NCBI RefSeq assembly: GCF_002159665.1
Contig: NZ_NFJC01000008.1
Location: forward strand, 18,677-82,676
Length of the DNA: 64,000 nucleotides
Direction: 5' to 3'
Source of the DNA: Desulfovibrio sp. An276
GTDB lineage: Bacteria; Desulfobacterota; Desulfovibrionia; Desulfovibrionales; Desulfovibrionaceae
Shown in pieces: positions 7,139 to 16,944 of the stretch. Under the pieces are notes generated by a model. It was not told where the DNA came from and made no database searches. It worked only from the letters and a program-made list of their open reading frames with translations. A program made the translations under genes and the position numbers. Every line of letters starts with the position of its first letter. Within the stretch, counting starts at the first letter, position 1.

Positions 7139-10100
7139 CTAGCTGAATATGCCAATGATGCCGCCGAGCATGTCCCCGAGGAAGCCGAATATGCCTGTGA
7201 AGATGCCGCCTATGGCGTTCAGGATGACCATACCGCCCTTGATGTCCGTTTCCGGGTGTTCGAAGGTGCCGTGCAGGCGCAAGGGGATGTTGGGCAGATT
7301 GTTCATGTCCGCCACGAAGTTCATGTCCAGGGTCTCCCTTGCGAGGTCGATCCAGCCACTGCCTGTAAGACGCAGCTCCGGTCCCATGAGGGCAAAGTCG
7401 TTGGTGCGCAGGATACCCCCGGAAATCTGTCCCGTGCAGCCGGCCCGGTTGAATACCGTTGGCTTGCCCTTGGGGCGCAGGTTCTTGTCCACACTCTGGT
7501 AGCTGCCCTGGCCAGTCTGGAAGGAGAGGCGACCGTTCAGGTTGCGGGCAAGTTCCCCTGGCCCCTGCATGGAGGAGGCGAGGGTGGCAGCAAAGTCCGT
7601 CCTGCCCCTGAAGATGCCCTTGATCTCGCGATCCTTCAAAAGCGCGCCAAGGTCCAGTTGCGTGACCTTGAGGGTGGAGGAGAAGGCAACGCCCCGCTCG
7701 AAGCTCACCCTGCCCTTGCCCGTGAACTCGCCTCCGTAGATGATTCCTGTCACTCTTGGCACGTCAAGCTGCCCGTTTGCGAGTGTCATGGGCAGCTGCA
7801 CATTGGTGATGGTGACCTTCTTGACGCGCAGACTGTCCAGTTTGAGGGTGCCCTGGGCGCTGAACTCCCTGAGAGCCGGAAAATCCCATCTTTTGTGCTG
7901 GGGATTTTGTGCCTGGTTCTGGGCCTGGCCCTTCTTTTTTTCGCCTATGTAGGTGTCGAGATTGAGGCTTCCGGTGTGCAGATTGAAGATGACGTGTGGC
8001 TTTTCCTTCGCAAAGTTCAGGGCAAGCTTTCCCCGGACCGGGATGCCGTCCACATGGGTGGCAAAGTGCTCGAGTGTCACGTCGTGATCCGTGAGCTTTA
8101 CGCGAACACTTGCGAGAGTGAGGTGCTCCAGGAATTTGGGGTACGAGACGGTCTTTTCCCTGATGAGGGGTGTAGCCCTTGGCAGATCCACCCTTGCCTT
8201 GACAAACGAGCCCTCAAGGGTTGGAGATCTTCCGATGGTTGCCTCCACGTTGCCGTCGAAGACAGCTCCCGGCAGCTCGTAGTGGCCCTGGCTCATGCGC
8301 ACACTATTTTTGCTTATGTCGAGGCTGGTTTTGCCCTGCAGGTCCATGGTCACATTGTCCTGCTTGAAGGCCGGCACAAGCTTTTCCGTATTGCGCACGT
8401 TGAGCTTGCCTGCAAGGTTGTCCATGCGAACACCTGACCTGCCCCCAAACCACACCATGCCAGGCAGGTATATGTCCGCAGACCATCCCTTGCTGCCGTT
8501 GACCCGAACGTCCCAGGTGCCGCTCAGGCCCAGGGCCGAATTCTGGAAGGCCGCAGTGCCAAGACGCAAGTCGCAAGCAAGGCGCATGGGCGAGAAGCGC
8601 TCTGCCTTTTCCATGACCGTATTCTGGCCCGTGACCTGCACGCGGCCGCGCAGATTGGCAAGGAAGCGATTGATTTCCGAGCCCTTGCTTGTCACCTGCA
8701 CCCGGCAGCTGCCGGATCCTGCGGTAAAGGGAATGAAATCCATGGCCTTGTGCAGCTTTTTCAGGCTCGATCCTGCAACCTCGATGGCAAACTCGTACTC
8801 CGTTTCCTTCTCGCCGCTGAAATGGGCATAGCCAGTGCACTTTCCGTCGAAAAGGCCTGCGCGCATGTCGAGCCTTGCGCTGTCCTCACCCTTGCTGTTG
8901 GTGCCAGGGCGGATGATGACACCGCCCTCGACTATATCCGCGTAGCCGTAGTGGATCTTTGCTGCCCCTAAGCGAATGTCGTAGCTCAAGAGCCTTTTTT
9001 TCGCGGGCACGCCTTTGGGCTGCGCTCCTTCTGCAAGCCCGGCTTTTTGCTGATCCTTATTCTGATTCCTATTCTGGTCCTTTTGCTTGTGCCCGTCCTT
9101 TTCTTGCGCAAGTGTCTCCCCGGCCCTGCTCGCTCTGGTGTCCGTATCCTTTGCCCGAGCAAAGATGTCGGCTCCGCTCATTTCGGTCAGGGGTCTGTGG
9201 GCATATTTGGGGGGCTCCTTCATGCGGCCCACGGATTCGGGTATGGCCTGTCCTAAGTCCACAAAGTCGCTCTTCATATCCAGGAAGATCACAATGTCCT
9301 TCCAGTCCGCTATGCCGCCGTGTCCTGTGAAGGTTGCGCCTGCAGCGCAGGCCTTGATGTTCGGTGCGCGCAAATGGTGTGTATCGATATAGAAGTCGAT
9401 AAAGCCGTCCGTGATTTTGTCCAGGGAGATCTGCAACCCTGGGGAGAGGTGGCGTGCGAAGGTGAGCCAGCGGGTGAGGCTCACACGCTCTATGCCAAGT
9501 CTGCCTGCCACTGCGAGATTTTTGGGAAAAAGCAGTGCGTCCAGGTTCAGGACAGTGTCCCCGAGCGCAAAGGTGTCGAGGGCCACGTGCAAGGGAAGGC
9601 CCTTTTCCGCAGCCGGAGGCTCGTTCTGCAGGAGTGCCGCGTATTTGTTCGGGCTTGATCCCGGCTCGACAGAGCCGGCAAATTCGTAGGGAATGACCAC
9701 CCCGTCAAAGGTGAAGTTCCCCCTGATCACGCCCTTGCCGCCGATCCCATGCCTGCTTCCTTCAAGCTGCACATGGGTGGCAAGTCCAAGGGAGAGCGGG
9801 GAGATGGCAGTCCTTGCCTGCACCTCAAGACTCATGTCGTGCAAGGGATCTGCAAGGCCTGCCTTGCCGAAGATGCGCACATCGGCTGCAGCTGCAGCAA
9901 ACTCCCTTGTCTGCAGGCTGGCACTGGCAAGTTCCACTGTGCCGTCGAGGCCGTTCAGGGGATTTGCCATGGGCAGATTGGTGAGGGTTATGTCTGCGGA
10001 AAAGCCTTCTGCCCGCAGGAGATTGCCAGCCTTGTCCCAGAGCGTTGCGTGGGCGTTTTTGATGGCAAGCGAGCAGTGCAGGGGCAGAATGTCCTGCAAA

Positions 10101-11137
10101 TTGGTCTTGCCGCTGCCGCTCCCTCCCTTTGCGAGATCCGCAAAGGCAATGGGAAGCGCACCCACAATCCTTGGCTCCACAAGGCCAATGGTCTCAGGCT
10201 CGAACCTGCCGGAGAGAAGGGTGAGAAAATTTGGTGCAAAGTAGAGCGTGCGCGCGGAAAGACTCAAGGCTCTGGTAGCGGCCCCTGCTCCTGCCTGAGT
10301 CTCTGCCTGATCCCCTGTCTTGTTTCCTGCCTGGCCTTTCCCCGGCAGGACAAGGTGCACGTTGTCCAGGCGTATGGCAGGCAGGGGGATGAGGCGCATG
10401 GTCACACCCGAAAACCCGATACTGCAGCCCGTGCGCGCGGAGATCTCCTGCAGCGCAAGGGTGGTTATCTTGTCCATGTTGAGCTGCACCGCAAGCAAGA
10501 GCCCCAAAAAGAGCACAAGGACGCTCAAGACAAAGATACATAACCCCTTCAGGGCACGCGTGGCGGCCTTCGGGAGCTTGCATCTTTTGGCAGGGCTTTC
10601 TGCTTCTTCGCTGGGTGTGTCGCCAGAGGGCTGCTTTTCCTCGCAAGCCTCATCCTTGCAAACCTGAGCCTCGCAACCCCGGGGCGCTTCTTCCTGCGCT
10701 GCAGGTTTTTCAGCCTGTTCTCCCGGAGCAGGGGGCACAGACTCTATCTGCTTTGGAGATGTGTCCTCTATGCAAATCCCGAAATCTGCCGGTTTTGCGG
10801 CAGTCTCCACGGGGACTGTGATGATTTGGGCAACTTCAGGGGGAGCATCGTCCCTGGCATCTTCCGTGGAAGGAGAGTCGGGCTTTCCCGTATTGGTCGC
10901 GTCCCTGTGGGCGCAGTGGTCCTCTTCCCAGGGCCAGTCCGTGGGAGCTGGTTTCTGTTTTGGTGTCTCCTTCGCCTGCTCCCCTTTTGGGGCAGAGGGC
11001 AGGGGGCCCAGATCCAGGCGAAAATCGTCGTCCGCAGGGCTTGCGACGTGACATGCATCCGCATTTGCCCTGCCTTTCAGCCGGACGGCCTTTTGCAGCT
11101 GATCGTGCGCATCGCGCTTGCTTGGAGTCTGGGACAT
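7139..11137 (-). CDS. Large AsmA-family protein
   Basis: This protein of 1332 residues has a cytoplasmic, acidic, low-complexity N-terminus of about 195 residues rich in Pro, Glu and Ala. One transmembrane helix follows at about 197-218 (LKGLCIFVLSVLVLFLGLLL), then a huge periplasmic part of beta-rich repeats. The sequence just after the helix, with ISARTGCSIGFSGVTM and LDNVHL, is the AsmA start domain, and the C-terminal third has the AsmA_2 pattern ending in a short glycine-rich hydrophobic tail. The family bridges inner and outer membranes and moves lipids. Internal loops near residue 640 are rich in Lys, Gln and Asn. The start at 11137 lacks a strong ribosome binding site and is uncertain. 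It is transcribed divergently from the radical SAM gene. Confidence 0.75.
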   Translation of the reverse strand: MSQTPSKRDAHDQLQKAVRLKGRANADACHVASPADDDFRLDLGPLPSAPKGEQAKETPKQKPAPTDWPWEEDHCAHRDATNTGKPDSPSTEDARDDAPPEVAQIITVPVETAAKPADFGICIEDTSPKQIESVPPAPGEQAEKPAAQEEAPRGCEAQVCKDEACEEKQPSGDTPSEEAESPAKRCKLPKAATRALKGLCIFVLSVLVLFLGLLLAVQLNMDKITTLALQEISARTGCSIGFSGVTMRLIPLPAIRLDNVHLVLPGKGQAGNKTGDQAETQAGAGAATRALSLSARTLYFAPNFLTLLSGRFEPETIGLVEPRIVGALPIAFADLAKGGSGSGKTNLQDILPLHCSLAIKNAHATLWDKAGNLLRAEGFSADITLTNLPMANPLNGLDGTVELASASLQTREFAAAAADVRIFGKAGLADPLHDMSLEVQARTAISPLSLGLATHVQLEGSRHGIGGKGVIRGNFTFDGVVIPYEFAGSVEPGSSPNKYAALLQNEPPAAEKGLPLHVALDTFALGDTVLNLDALLFPKNLAVAGRLGIERVSLTRWLTFARHLSPGLQISLDKITDGFIDFYIDTHHLRAPNIKACAAGATFTGHGGIADWKDIVIFLDMKSDFVDLGQAIPESVGRMKEPPKYAHRPLTEMSGADIFARAKDTDTRASRAGETLAQEKDGHKQKDQNRNQNKDQQKAGLAEGAQPKGVPAKKRLLSYDIRLGAAKIHYGYADIVEGGVIIRPGTNSKGEDSARLDMRAGLFDGKCTGYAHFSGEKETEYEFAIEVAGSSLKKLHKAMDFIPFTAGSGSCRVQVTSKGSEINRFLANLRGRVQVTGQNTVMEKAERFSPMRLACDLRLGTAAFQNSALGLSGTWDVRVNGSKGWSADIYLPGMVWFGGRSGVRMDNLAGKLNVRNTEKLVPAFKQDNVTMDLQGKTSLDISKNSVRMSQGHYELPGAVFDGNVEATIGRSPTLEGSFVKARVDLPRATPLIREKTVSYPKFLEHLTLASVRVKLTDHDVTLEHFATHVDGIPVRGKLALNFAKEKPHVIFNLHTGSLNLDTYIGEKKKGQAQNQAQNPQHKRWDFPALREFSAQGTLKLDSLRVKKVTITNVQLPMTLANGQLDVPRVTGIIYGGEFTGKGRVSFERGVAFSSTLKVTQLDLGALLKDREIKGIFRGRTDFAATLASSMQGPGELARNLNGRLSFQTGQGSYQSVDKNLRPKGKPTVFNRAGCTGQISGGILRTNDFALMGPELRLTGSGWIDLARETLDMNFVADMNNLPNIPLRLHGTFEHPETDIKGGMVILNAIGGIFTGIFGFLGDMLGGIIGIFS

Positions 11138-11431
11138 GGGCTTTTGTCTTTTGAGAGGGAAGGGTATTTGTTGTGACCTTTTGGAGACGTTTTGCAGGGC
11201 TTTTTTGGGGGCATCCTGCCTTGGGAAATATAGCCAAGTCCCCCTGTACAGGCAAGGAACGTTTTGGTGTCGCAGGCGGGATATGTGCAGCTTGCGCCCT
11301 TCACGCGGGCCTTGCAAAGGGGCTCTCTTTTGAGGCATAAGGATGCCGCCGAAAATGCAGGCTTAAGGCGCTGCTTTGTGCCCGGTTGGGGCACGATGGA
11401 CGCGCCAGAAACTACAAAAACAGGTGGGGCC

Positions 11432-12811
11432 ATGAGCTCAAAGAACAAAAACAGGGATTTGAATCCCTGTCTGGTGGTTGCGGACGAATCCGGCAATATC
11501 TACGACGAGCCCGAGCTCCTCATGCTTGTGCGCAGGGGAGAGCAGTGGGGCCTGCCAAGGCCCGACGAGCTCGTACCCCTGCCAAGGGAGAGCGAACTCT
11601 TCCTTTTGCCTGGCAGAAAGGCAGTCGGCTACAACGCAGAGACAGGGGAGGCCGAGGAAGTGGACGGTCTTGCCGTGGCAGCCTTCGCCGCTCCGGGCTA
11701 CACCCTCTCCGGGCATCCCGTGTACGAGACAGGGCCCGACGCGCAGATGCTGCCCCTCTTTGCCTACGGGGCCGTGGGCTTTGCCGAGGACCGCTTCTGG
11801 ATCTGCGCCCGCCGCGTGGACATGGATCCGCGCCAGCAGTTTGCCCACATACGCAAAGGCCTAATCGAAAAAAACGTGCGCATGCTTTTGGCAAAGTATC
11901 CCAAGAACCGTCTTGTGGAGCACATCCTCACCAACTGCGTCATGCGCTACGACTGCCCTGCAGCCAGAAACTTTGCCCTTGGCCGCTACGAAGCACCCCT
12001 TCCGTCCTCGCGCACCTGCAACGCGCGCTGCATAGGCTGCATCTCGAAGCAGGAGGAGGAAAGCCCCATCGAGGTGACGCCACAGTGCCGCCTGACCTTC
12101 ACGCCCACTCCGGAGGAGCTGGTGGAGGTCATGGAGATACACGCAGCCCGCGAGCTCAAAAAGCCCATCTTCTCCTTTGGCCAGGGCTGCGAGGGCGATC
12201 CCCTCATGAACTACGAGCTTTTGAAAGATGCAGTCAGCCTCTACCGCGAGCGCGGCGGCAAGGGAACCGTCAACTGCAACACCAATGCCTCCCGTCCGGA
12301 AGCTGTCGAAGCTCTTGCCAAGGCAGGGCTTTCCGCCATGCGTGTGAGTCTCAACTCTGCCAGGGAAGAGCTCTACAACCGCTACTACAGGCCCTTGGGC
12401 TACACTTTCGCGGATGTGAAAAAATCCATTGCCGTGGGCAGGGGAAACGGGCTTTACATCTGCCTGAACCTGCTCTACTTCCCGGGCATCACGGACACGG
12501 AAGACGAGCTTTTGGCCTTGTCCGAGCTTGTGGGGCGCCACGGTGTGAGCATGATACAGTGGCGCAATCTCAACATCGACCCCGAGTACTACCTTGAACT
12601 CATGAAGGGCTATGCCCAGGGACCCTCCATGGGCCTGCGCTCCTTCATGAAGAGGCTCAAGAAAGCCTGTCCCTGGCTTGAGTACGGCTACTTCAACCCC
12701 TATGTGGGCGAGAAGGCCAGCCTCACTGCTCCCATGCCGGGCACGTGGTGTCCCCCGGATGTGGCAAAGGGCCTGGAAGACGAGCCCGACACGGATGAGG
12801 TGGAGCAGTAG
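11432..12811 (+). CDS. Radical SAM protein
   Basis: The 459-residue protein carries the 4Fe-4S cysteine motif CNARCIGC (C196, C200, C203), which binds S-adenosylmethionine for radical chemistry. The usual following elements are visible: SFGQGCEGDPL near residue 250, comparable to the GGEP strand, and NTNASRP near residue 285. About 190 residues come before the motif, an unusual N-terminal domain that I do not recognise, with many acidic turns and a VVADESGNIYDEP start. The reaction is unknown. ATG at 11432 is preceded by AGGTGGGG; an ATG at 11396 is an alternative. It is followed 65 bases later by galE on the same strand. Confidence 0.8.
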   Translation: MSSKNKNRDLNPCLVVADESGNIYDEPELLMLVRRGEQWGLPRPDELVPLPRESELFLLPGRKAVGYNAETGEAEEVDGLAVAAFAAPGYTLSGHPVYETGPDAQMLPLFAYGAVGFAEDRFWICARRVDMDPRQQFAHIRKGLIEKNVRMLLAKYPKNRLVEHILTNCVMRYDCPAARNFALGRYEAPLPSSRTCNARCIGCISKQEEESPIEVTPQCRLTFTPTPEELVEVMEIHAARELKKPIFSFGQGCEGDPLMNYELLKDAVSLYRERGGKGTVNCNTNASRPEAVEALAKAGLSAMRVSLNSAREELYNRYYRPLGYTFADVKKSIAVGRGNGLYICLNLLYFPGITDTEDELLALSELVGRHGVSMIQWRNLNIDPEYYLELMKGYAQGPSMGLRSFMKRLKKACPWLEYGYFNPYVGEKASLTAPMPGTWCPPDVAKGLEDEPDTDEVEQ

Positions 12812-12876
12812 GCCTTGGGACTTTTTGGAAACAACACAGCCTTGAGAACAACTATAGGCAAATACGCGAGAGAATA

Positions 12877-13863
12877 ATGAGCATACTGGTTATAGGCGGA
12901 GCCGGCTACATCGGCTCCCACAATGTCAGGGCCCTGCTTGCGCGGGGCGAGGACGTTGTCGTTTTGGACAACCTTTCGACCGGGCACAGAGAGGCTGTGC
13001 CGGACAATGTGGCCTTTTACAGGGGCGATCTGCGCAATTCCGAGGATCTGGAAAAGGTCTTTTCCGCGCACAAGATAGAGGTCGTGCTGCACTTTGCCGC
13101 CTTCATCGAGGTTGGCGAGAGCATGAAAAAGCCCCTCAAGTACTTCGACAACAATGTCGTTGGCATGATCGTCCTGCTCGAGGCCATGGAGCGCCACGGT
13201 GTGGACAAGCTCGTCTTCTCCTCCACCGCAGCGGTCTACGGCGAACCCAAACGCGTGCCCATCGAGGAGGGCGATGCAAAGGCCCCGACCAACCCCTATG
13301 GCGAGAGCAAGCTCATGATGGAGCACATCATGGAGTGGACGCACAGGGCAGTTGGCATCCGCTCCGTTACCTTGCGCTACTTCAACGTGGGCGGGGCCTT
13401 CAAGGACGCGAGCATTGGCGAGGATCACAGGCCGGAAAGCCACCTCATCCCCCTCATCCTGCAGGTACCCTTGGGCAAGCGCGAGCACATCAGTGTCTTT
13501 GGCAACGACTACGACACCGAGGACGGATCCTGCGTGCGCGACTATCTGCACGTCATGGATCTTGCCGATGCCCACATGAAGGCCATAGACTATCTGCGTG
13601 CAGGCAACGACAGTCTGGTCTGCAACCTTGGCAACGGTCAGGGCTTCTCGGTGCTTGAGATGATCGAGGCTGCCCGCCGCGTCACCGGCCACCCCGTGCC
13701 GGCAGTGATTGCTGCCCGCCGTCCCGGGGATCCGGCAAGGCTTGTGGCATCTTCTCAAAGGGCCCGCGAGGTCCTTGGCTGGGTGCCAAGGTTCGGCATA
13801 GAAGAGATCATCCGCTCTGCCTGGAAGTGGCATCAGAGCCACCCTCAAGGGTACGGAGACTAG
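12877..13863 (+). CDS. galE: UDP-glucose 4-epimerase
   Basis: A cytoplasmic short-chain dehydrogenase-type enzyme that interconverts UDP-glucose and UDP-galactose for surface polysaccharide synthesis. The NAD-binding GGAGYIGSHN is at residues 7-16, the catalytic Ser/Thr region is SSTAAVYG near 117, and the YxxxK pair is Y141 and K145 (NPYGESK). The length, 328 residues, is normal. A terminator follows. A second copy of its last 290 or so bases lies at 16107-16496, disrupted by a small insertion, so this copy is the functional one. Confidence 0.93.
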   Translation: MSILVIGGAGYIGSHNVRALLARGEDVVVLDNLSTGHREAVPDNVAFYRGDLRNSEDLEKVFSAHKIEVVLHFAAFIEVGESMKKPLKYFDNNVVGMIVLLEAMERHGVDKLVFSSTAAVYGEPKRVPIEEGDAKAPTNPYGESKLMMEHIMEWTHRAVGIRSVTLRYFNVGGAFKDASIGEDHRPESHLIPLILQVPLGKREHISVFGNDYDTEDGSCVRDYLHVMDLADAHMKAIDYLRAGNDSLVCNLGNGQGFSVLEMIEAARRVTGHPVPAVIAARRPGDPARLVASSQRAREVLGWVPRFGIEEIIRSAWKWHQSHPQGYGD

Positions 13864-13876
13864 GGTAAAGTGGAGG

Positions 13877-13923
13877 AAAGCCGCTGATTTTCACATGGAT
13901 GTGTGGAAACCAGCGGCTTTTTT
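13877..13923 (+). terminator. Terminator of galE
   Basis: AAAGCCGCTG pairs with CAGCGGCTTT and ends in a T-run, 14 bases after the galE stop. Confidence 0.9.
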
Positions 13924-14239
13924 GCAAGCAGGGAAGATGGTGGGGGCTTCACATGGAAAGCCGCCTTGCTGTGACAGGTCTCAAACTGCAGGGCAGAGGC
14001 AGGCCACTGTGCCGTAGCTATGCCATGACCGGGAAACTTGCGTGGGGCCGAGCGTGTTCATGCAGGGATTGCCTGTGCCGAGGCCACAGGGAAAATGTCT
14101 GCCTCAAAGAGGGAGGTGCAGTGTCTTTCGTGTCCGTTGCCTGACAACTTTTGTAGCGCAGAGGCGGCCCCTCACCTATGGCTGCCTGTCCCTTGCGCAT
14201 TTGAGGGAAAGCCTTTGATGGAAGTTCTGCGCTTCCTGA
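13924..14239. other. Intergenic region without a recognisable gene
   Basis: About 315 bases between convergent genes. Short frames exist on both strands but none has a ribosome binding site plus a protein-like sequence. Confidence 0.5.
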
Positions 14240-15379
14240 TTAGACAGAGGTCTTCAGAGCTCCTTTTTTCCCGTACCAATCCCTGATGATATTGCAGTAC
14301 ATCTGTTCCATGAACACAATCTGTTCCGTGGGGCAGGCCTCGTTGGCCCTGTGTGCCTGGCTGCCATCGCCAGGCCCGAAGATGAGTACAGGCACATCAG
14401 GCAGGATGGCGCGCAGCGCGGCCGCGTCCGTATAATACTGCACTGCGCCGATGGGGGCTGGATGATCCGTGATCCTGGCATAGGAAGAGAGCACCTGCTG
14501 TATCCAGGGATTGGTGGGATCTGTCCAGACAGGCTGGATGTCCAGATTTTTCGTGATGGAGATGGCTGGTCCCGCAAGGGTTGCTATGTCCTTGCAGATG
14601 CTTTTGTGATCAAGGCCTGGCACTGTGCGTATGTCCAGGGTGAGTATGGCGCTGTCCGGCACAGAGCTGCTGTTTTGGCCAGCATGCAGGGAGGAGAGAA
14701 CACAGGTGCCTCTGCCAAGGTACGGGTGCTCGCCCCCCGGCTTGTAGTTCAGCAGTCGATAGGCTGCGGGCAGCATGGTAGTGAGGGCGCTTGCGCCCAT
14801 TTCCGGCATGGAGGCGTGGGCTTCCTTTCCTTTGGCTGCCAGGGTTAGCCAGATGGCACCCTTGTGGCCGACCAGGGGTATGGCCCCGGTGGGTTCGCCC
14901 ACGACTATTGCCTGCACGTTGTTCAGAAAAGGTCTTCGTCTGGCAAGATGGAAGGAGCCAAGGCAGCCGCGCTCTTCACCGCCGTAGATCTGCACAACCA
15001 ACTCTCCCTTGATGTGCGGGGCCATGTTGATGGCAGCACAGACCATGGCCGCAAGACCGCTTTTCATGTCGCAGGCTCCCCTGCCGTAGAGGACGCCGTT
15101 TTGGACGCTGCCAGAGAAGGGATCCTGTTGCCACTCTTCCTCTCCCAGTGGCAATGTGTCCATGTGGCCGGCAAAGCACAGGGCAGGTCCACTGGCTTCG
15201 GGATTGAGGCGGGCGCACAGGCTCCAGCCGTTTTTTTCATATTTGTCAAAAGTGACGGAGAAGGATGCCTCGCCAAGCAGTCCTGCCAGAAAGTCCAGCA
15301 GTGGACGTTCTCCGTTGCCTATGGTGTTGAACTGGACAAGGCGCTGGGCCAGTTCGATGCTGTTGCAAGGTACGGTCAT
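14240..15379 (-). CDS. M20 family metallopeptidase/deacylase (ArgE/DapE type)
   Basis: A cytoplasmic dinuclear-zinc hydrolase of 379 residues acting on an N-acyl or peptide bond. Metal ligands are visible in order: H72 with D74 in FAGHMDTLPLG, D104 in GRGACDMKSG, and the catalytic Glu pair at 135-136 in GGEERGCLG. The dimerisation domain sits between about residues 165 and 280, and a last His appears in GSQAHRANE near the end. ArgE (acetylornithine deacetylase), DapE or a peptidase are all possible; no neighbouring gene narrows it. The start at 15379 follows GGGTGATC. The frame extends upstream without looking coding. Confidence 0.82.
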   Translation of the reverse strand: MTVPCNSIELAQRLVQFNTIGNGERPLLDFLAGLLGEASFSVTFDKYEKNGWSLCARLNPEASGPALCFAGHMDTLPLGEEEWQQDPFSGSVQNGVLYGRGACDMKSGLAAMVCAAINMAPHIKGELVVQIYGGEERGCLGSFHLARRRPFLNNVQAIVVGEPTGAIPLVGHKGAIWLTLAAKGKEAHASMPEMGASALTTMLPAAYRLLNYKPGGEHPYLGRGTCVLSSLHAGQNSSSVPDSAILTLDIRTVPGLDHKSICKDIATLAGPAISITKNLDIQPVWTDPTNPWIQQVLSSYARITDHPAPIGAVQYYTDAAALRAILPDVPVLIFGPGDGSQAHRANEACPTEQIVFMEQMYCNIIRDWYGKKGALKTSV

Positions 15380-16106
15380 GATGATCACCCAAAATATGCT
15401 TTTTGTACTTCTGCGCTGCCGCTGGCAACGACTCTGCCCCGGGTATGTCAGAAGCTGGTGAACCATTTCCCTGTAGACACCCATGAGCAGGTTTTCACCG
15501 CGTTTAAGCGTGGAAAGATCCGTCTGCCTTCTTCCAAGGATGCAGCTGATACCAGGTTCCACAACCCTGTGGAGTAGAAAGCGCGTGCGCCCTGCATTTT
15601 TTATGCCAGTCTTGGATAACTATATTTCTTTATTGTATAAAATTATTCATTGAACAATCAATCAACGTTTGAATGGCAAACTGGGCTATAAAAAAATTAC
15701 TTTTTTGTAGAAAATTTGACTCGGTAGAGCTGCATGTGAGGATAGTTTGGTCCAGAGACAAGCTAGGGAGGTGGAGAGGTAGAGTCAGATGTCTTGAAAT
15801 GTTTATTAGTAATATCAGTGTATTACTTGGCTTTTCCCTTCAACACCTGGTGCCTTTCTCGGAAAAATGTGGGTGTTAGGCGAAAAACTTCGAAAATGTA
15901 TATTTGCATGCGGAAGGGTATGCCATAAGTACATTTGGGTGAGAAAGGCGCGAGAATAGAATAGTCCGGGAAGAAAGTCACGATTGCAGGCCCTTGCCGT
16001 TGGGACCTGTCGCGTTGCACGCCAGGCTTTAGGCTGCCAGACTAATCCTGCACCATGGGGCTCTTGCGTGGTTTCAGAAAGGGCAGCCGTTTTCGTCGGT
16101 TTCGAG
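15380..16106. other. Gene-free region with an AT-rich core
   Basis: From about 15600 to 15960 the composition falls sharply in GC compared with both sides, which suggests imported or decaying DNA. A 68-codon frame at 15673-15879 has no ribosome binding site and no recognisable content. Confidence 0.5.
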
Positions 16107-16496
16107 TGCCCACATGAAGGCCATCGACTATCTGCGTGCAGGCAACGACAGCCTTGTCTGCAACCTTGGCAACGGCCAGGGCTTCTCCGTGCTTGAGATA
16201 CTCAAGGCTGCCCGCCGTGTCACCGACCACTAGTGTCTAGTTGCAAAAATCCGCCATACTACTTCGGTAATGAAATTCAATGATTTCATCTAGATATAAG
16301 TTTGCGGACTTTTCAATTTAGACACTAGGTGCCGGCAGTGATTGCAGCCAGCCGCCCAGGGGATCCGGCAAGGCTTGTGGCCTCTTCCCAGAGGGTCCTC
16401 GAGGTCCTCGGCTGGGTGTCACAGTATGGTATAGAGGAAATCATCCGCTCTGCCTGGAAGTGGCATCAGAGCCAGCCTCAAGGGTACGGGGACTAA
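16107..16496 (+). pseudogene. Duplicate of the galE 3' end, interrupted by a MITE
   Basis: Sequence nearly identical to 13570-13863 of galE runs from the codons for AHMKAIDYLRAGN to the final GYGD and a stop, but the first two thirds of the gene are missing. A 97-base element interrupts it at 16231-16327. The duplicated stretch lies 2.3 kb from the intact gene in the same orientation. Confidence 0.85.
16231..16327. mobile_element. 97-bp MITE with terminal inverted repeats, IS630-like
   Basis: The ends TAGTGTCTA and TAGACACTA are perfect inverted repeats, and the symmetry continues imperfectly inward to TCCGC/GCGGA, about 24 bases per side. The element sits in a CTAG at both borders, so the duplicated target is TA within CTAG, the preference known for IS630-type transposases. 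It is far too short to code for a transposase and must move in trans if at all. Confidence 0.7.
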
Positions 16497-16627
16497 GGAC
16501 TTGCGAAGAGATAACGCTGCCCTTGTTGGTAACACAATTACAAAATTTCAAATAGTTATCGTTGTAATTAGTTAGCGTTATATGCGCGCGAGTCCTAACA
16601 ACACACCAGGACAAATTCGGGAAACAC

Positions 16628-16679
16628 AAAAAGACTCTCTCCATGGCATCATTGGAACGCCGCGGGGAGAGTCTTTTTT
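16628..16679. terminator. Bidirectional terminator-like hairpin
   Basis: AAAAAGACTCTC...GAGAGTCTTTTTT with a central partly paired loop. It has T-runs on both strands and no gene immediately upstream on either. Confidence 0.6.
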
Positions 16680-16684
16680 GTGAG

Positions 16685-16716
16685 GTTTCAATCCACGCAC
16701 CCGCGAGGGGTGCGAC
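16685..16716 (-). CRISPR. Solitary type I-C CRISPR repeat
   Basis: On the minus strand a 32-base unit starts GTCGCACCCC and ends GTGGATTGAAAC, the classic I-C repeat with its internal palindrome. It differs from the first repeat at 29501 at only two positions. No second repeat and no I-C cas genes (cas5c, cas8c, cas7, cas4) are in the window. Confidence 0.8.
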
Positions 16717-16944
16717 AGTCCTGATGATTTATCAGGGAAAATCAAATAGTTATTTGGGTGCTTTCGAGAACTGGCCCAAAAGGTCATATCTCAAAATCCA
16801 TTCCAGATGGGATATGCACAAAAAAAAGAAATTGCAATTAGTTATACCGTTCGAGAACCTCCCGGGGAATAATAGCCCGACTCGGGTTGTCGATCCTGCC
16901 TGGACGGTCATGTTTCAGTTGCTAATACAAGTCGTGCCAGAGGG

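Noticed and set aside
13899..14144. 81-codon frame after galE
   Set aside because: Begins inside the galE terminator and has no ribosome binding site.
15673..15879. 68-codon frame in the AT-rich gap
   Set aside because: No ribosome binding site, no recognisable content, and an AT-rich region where chance frames are common.
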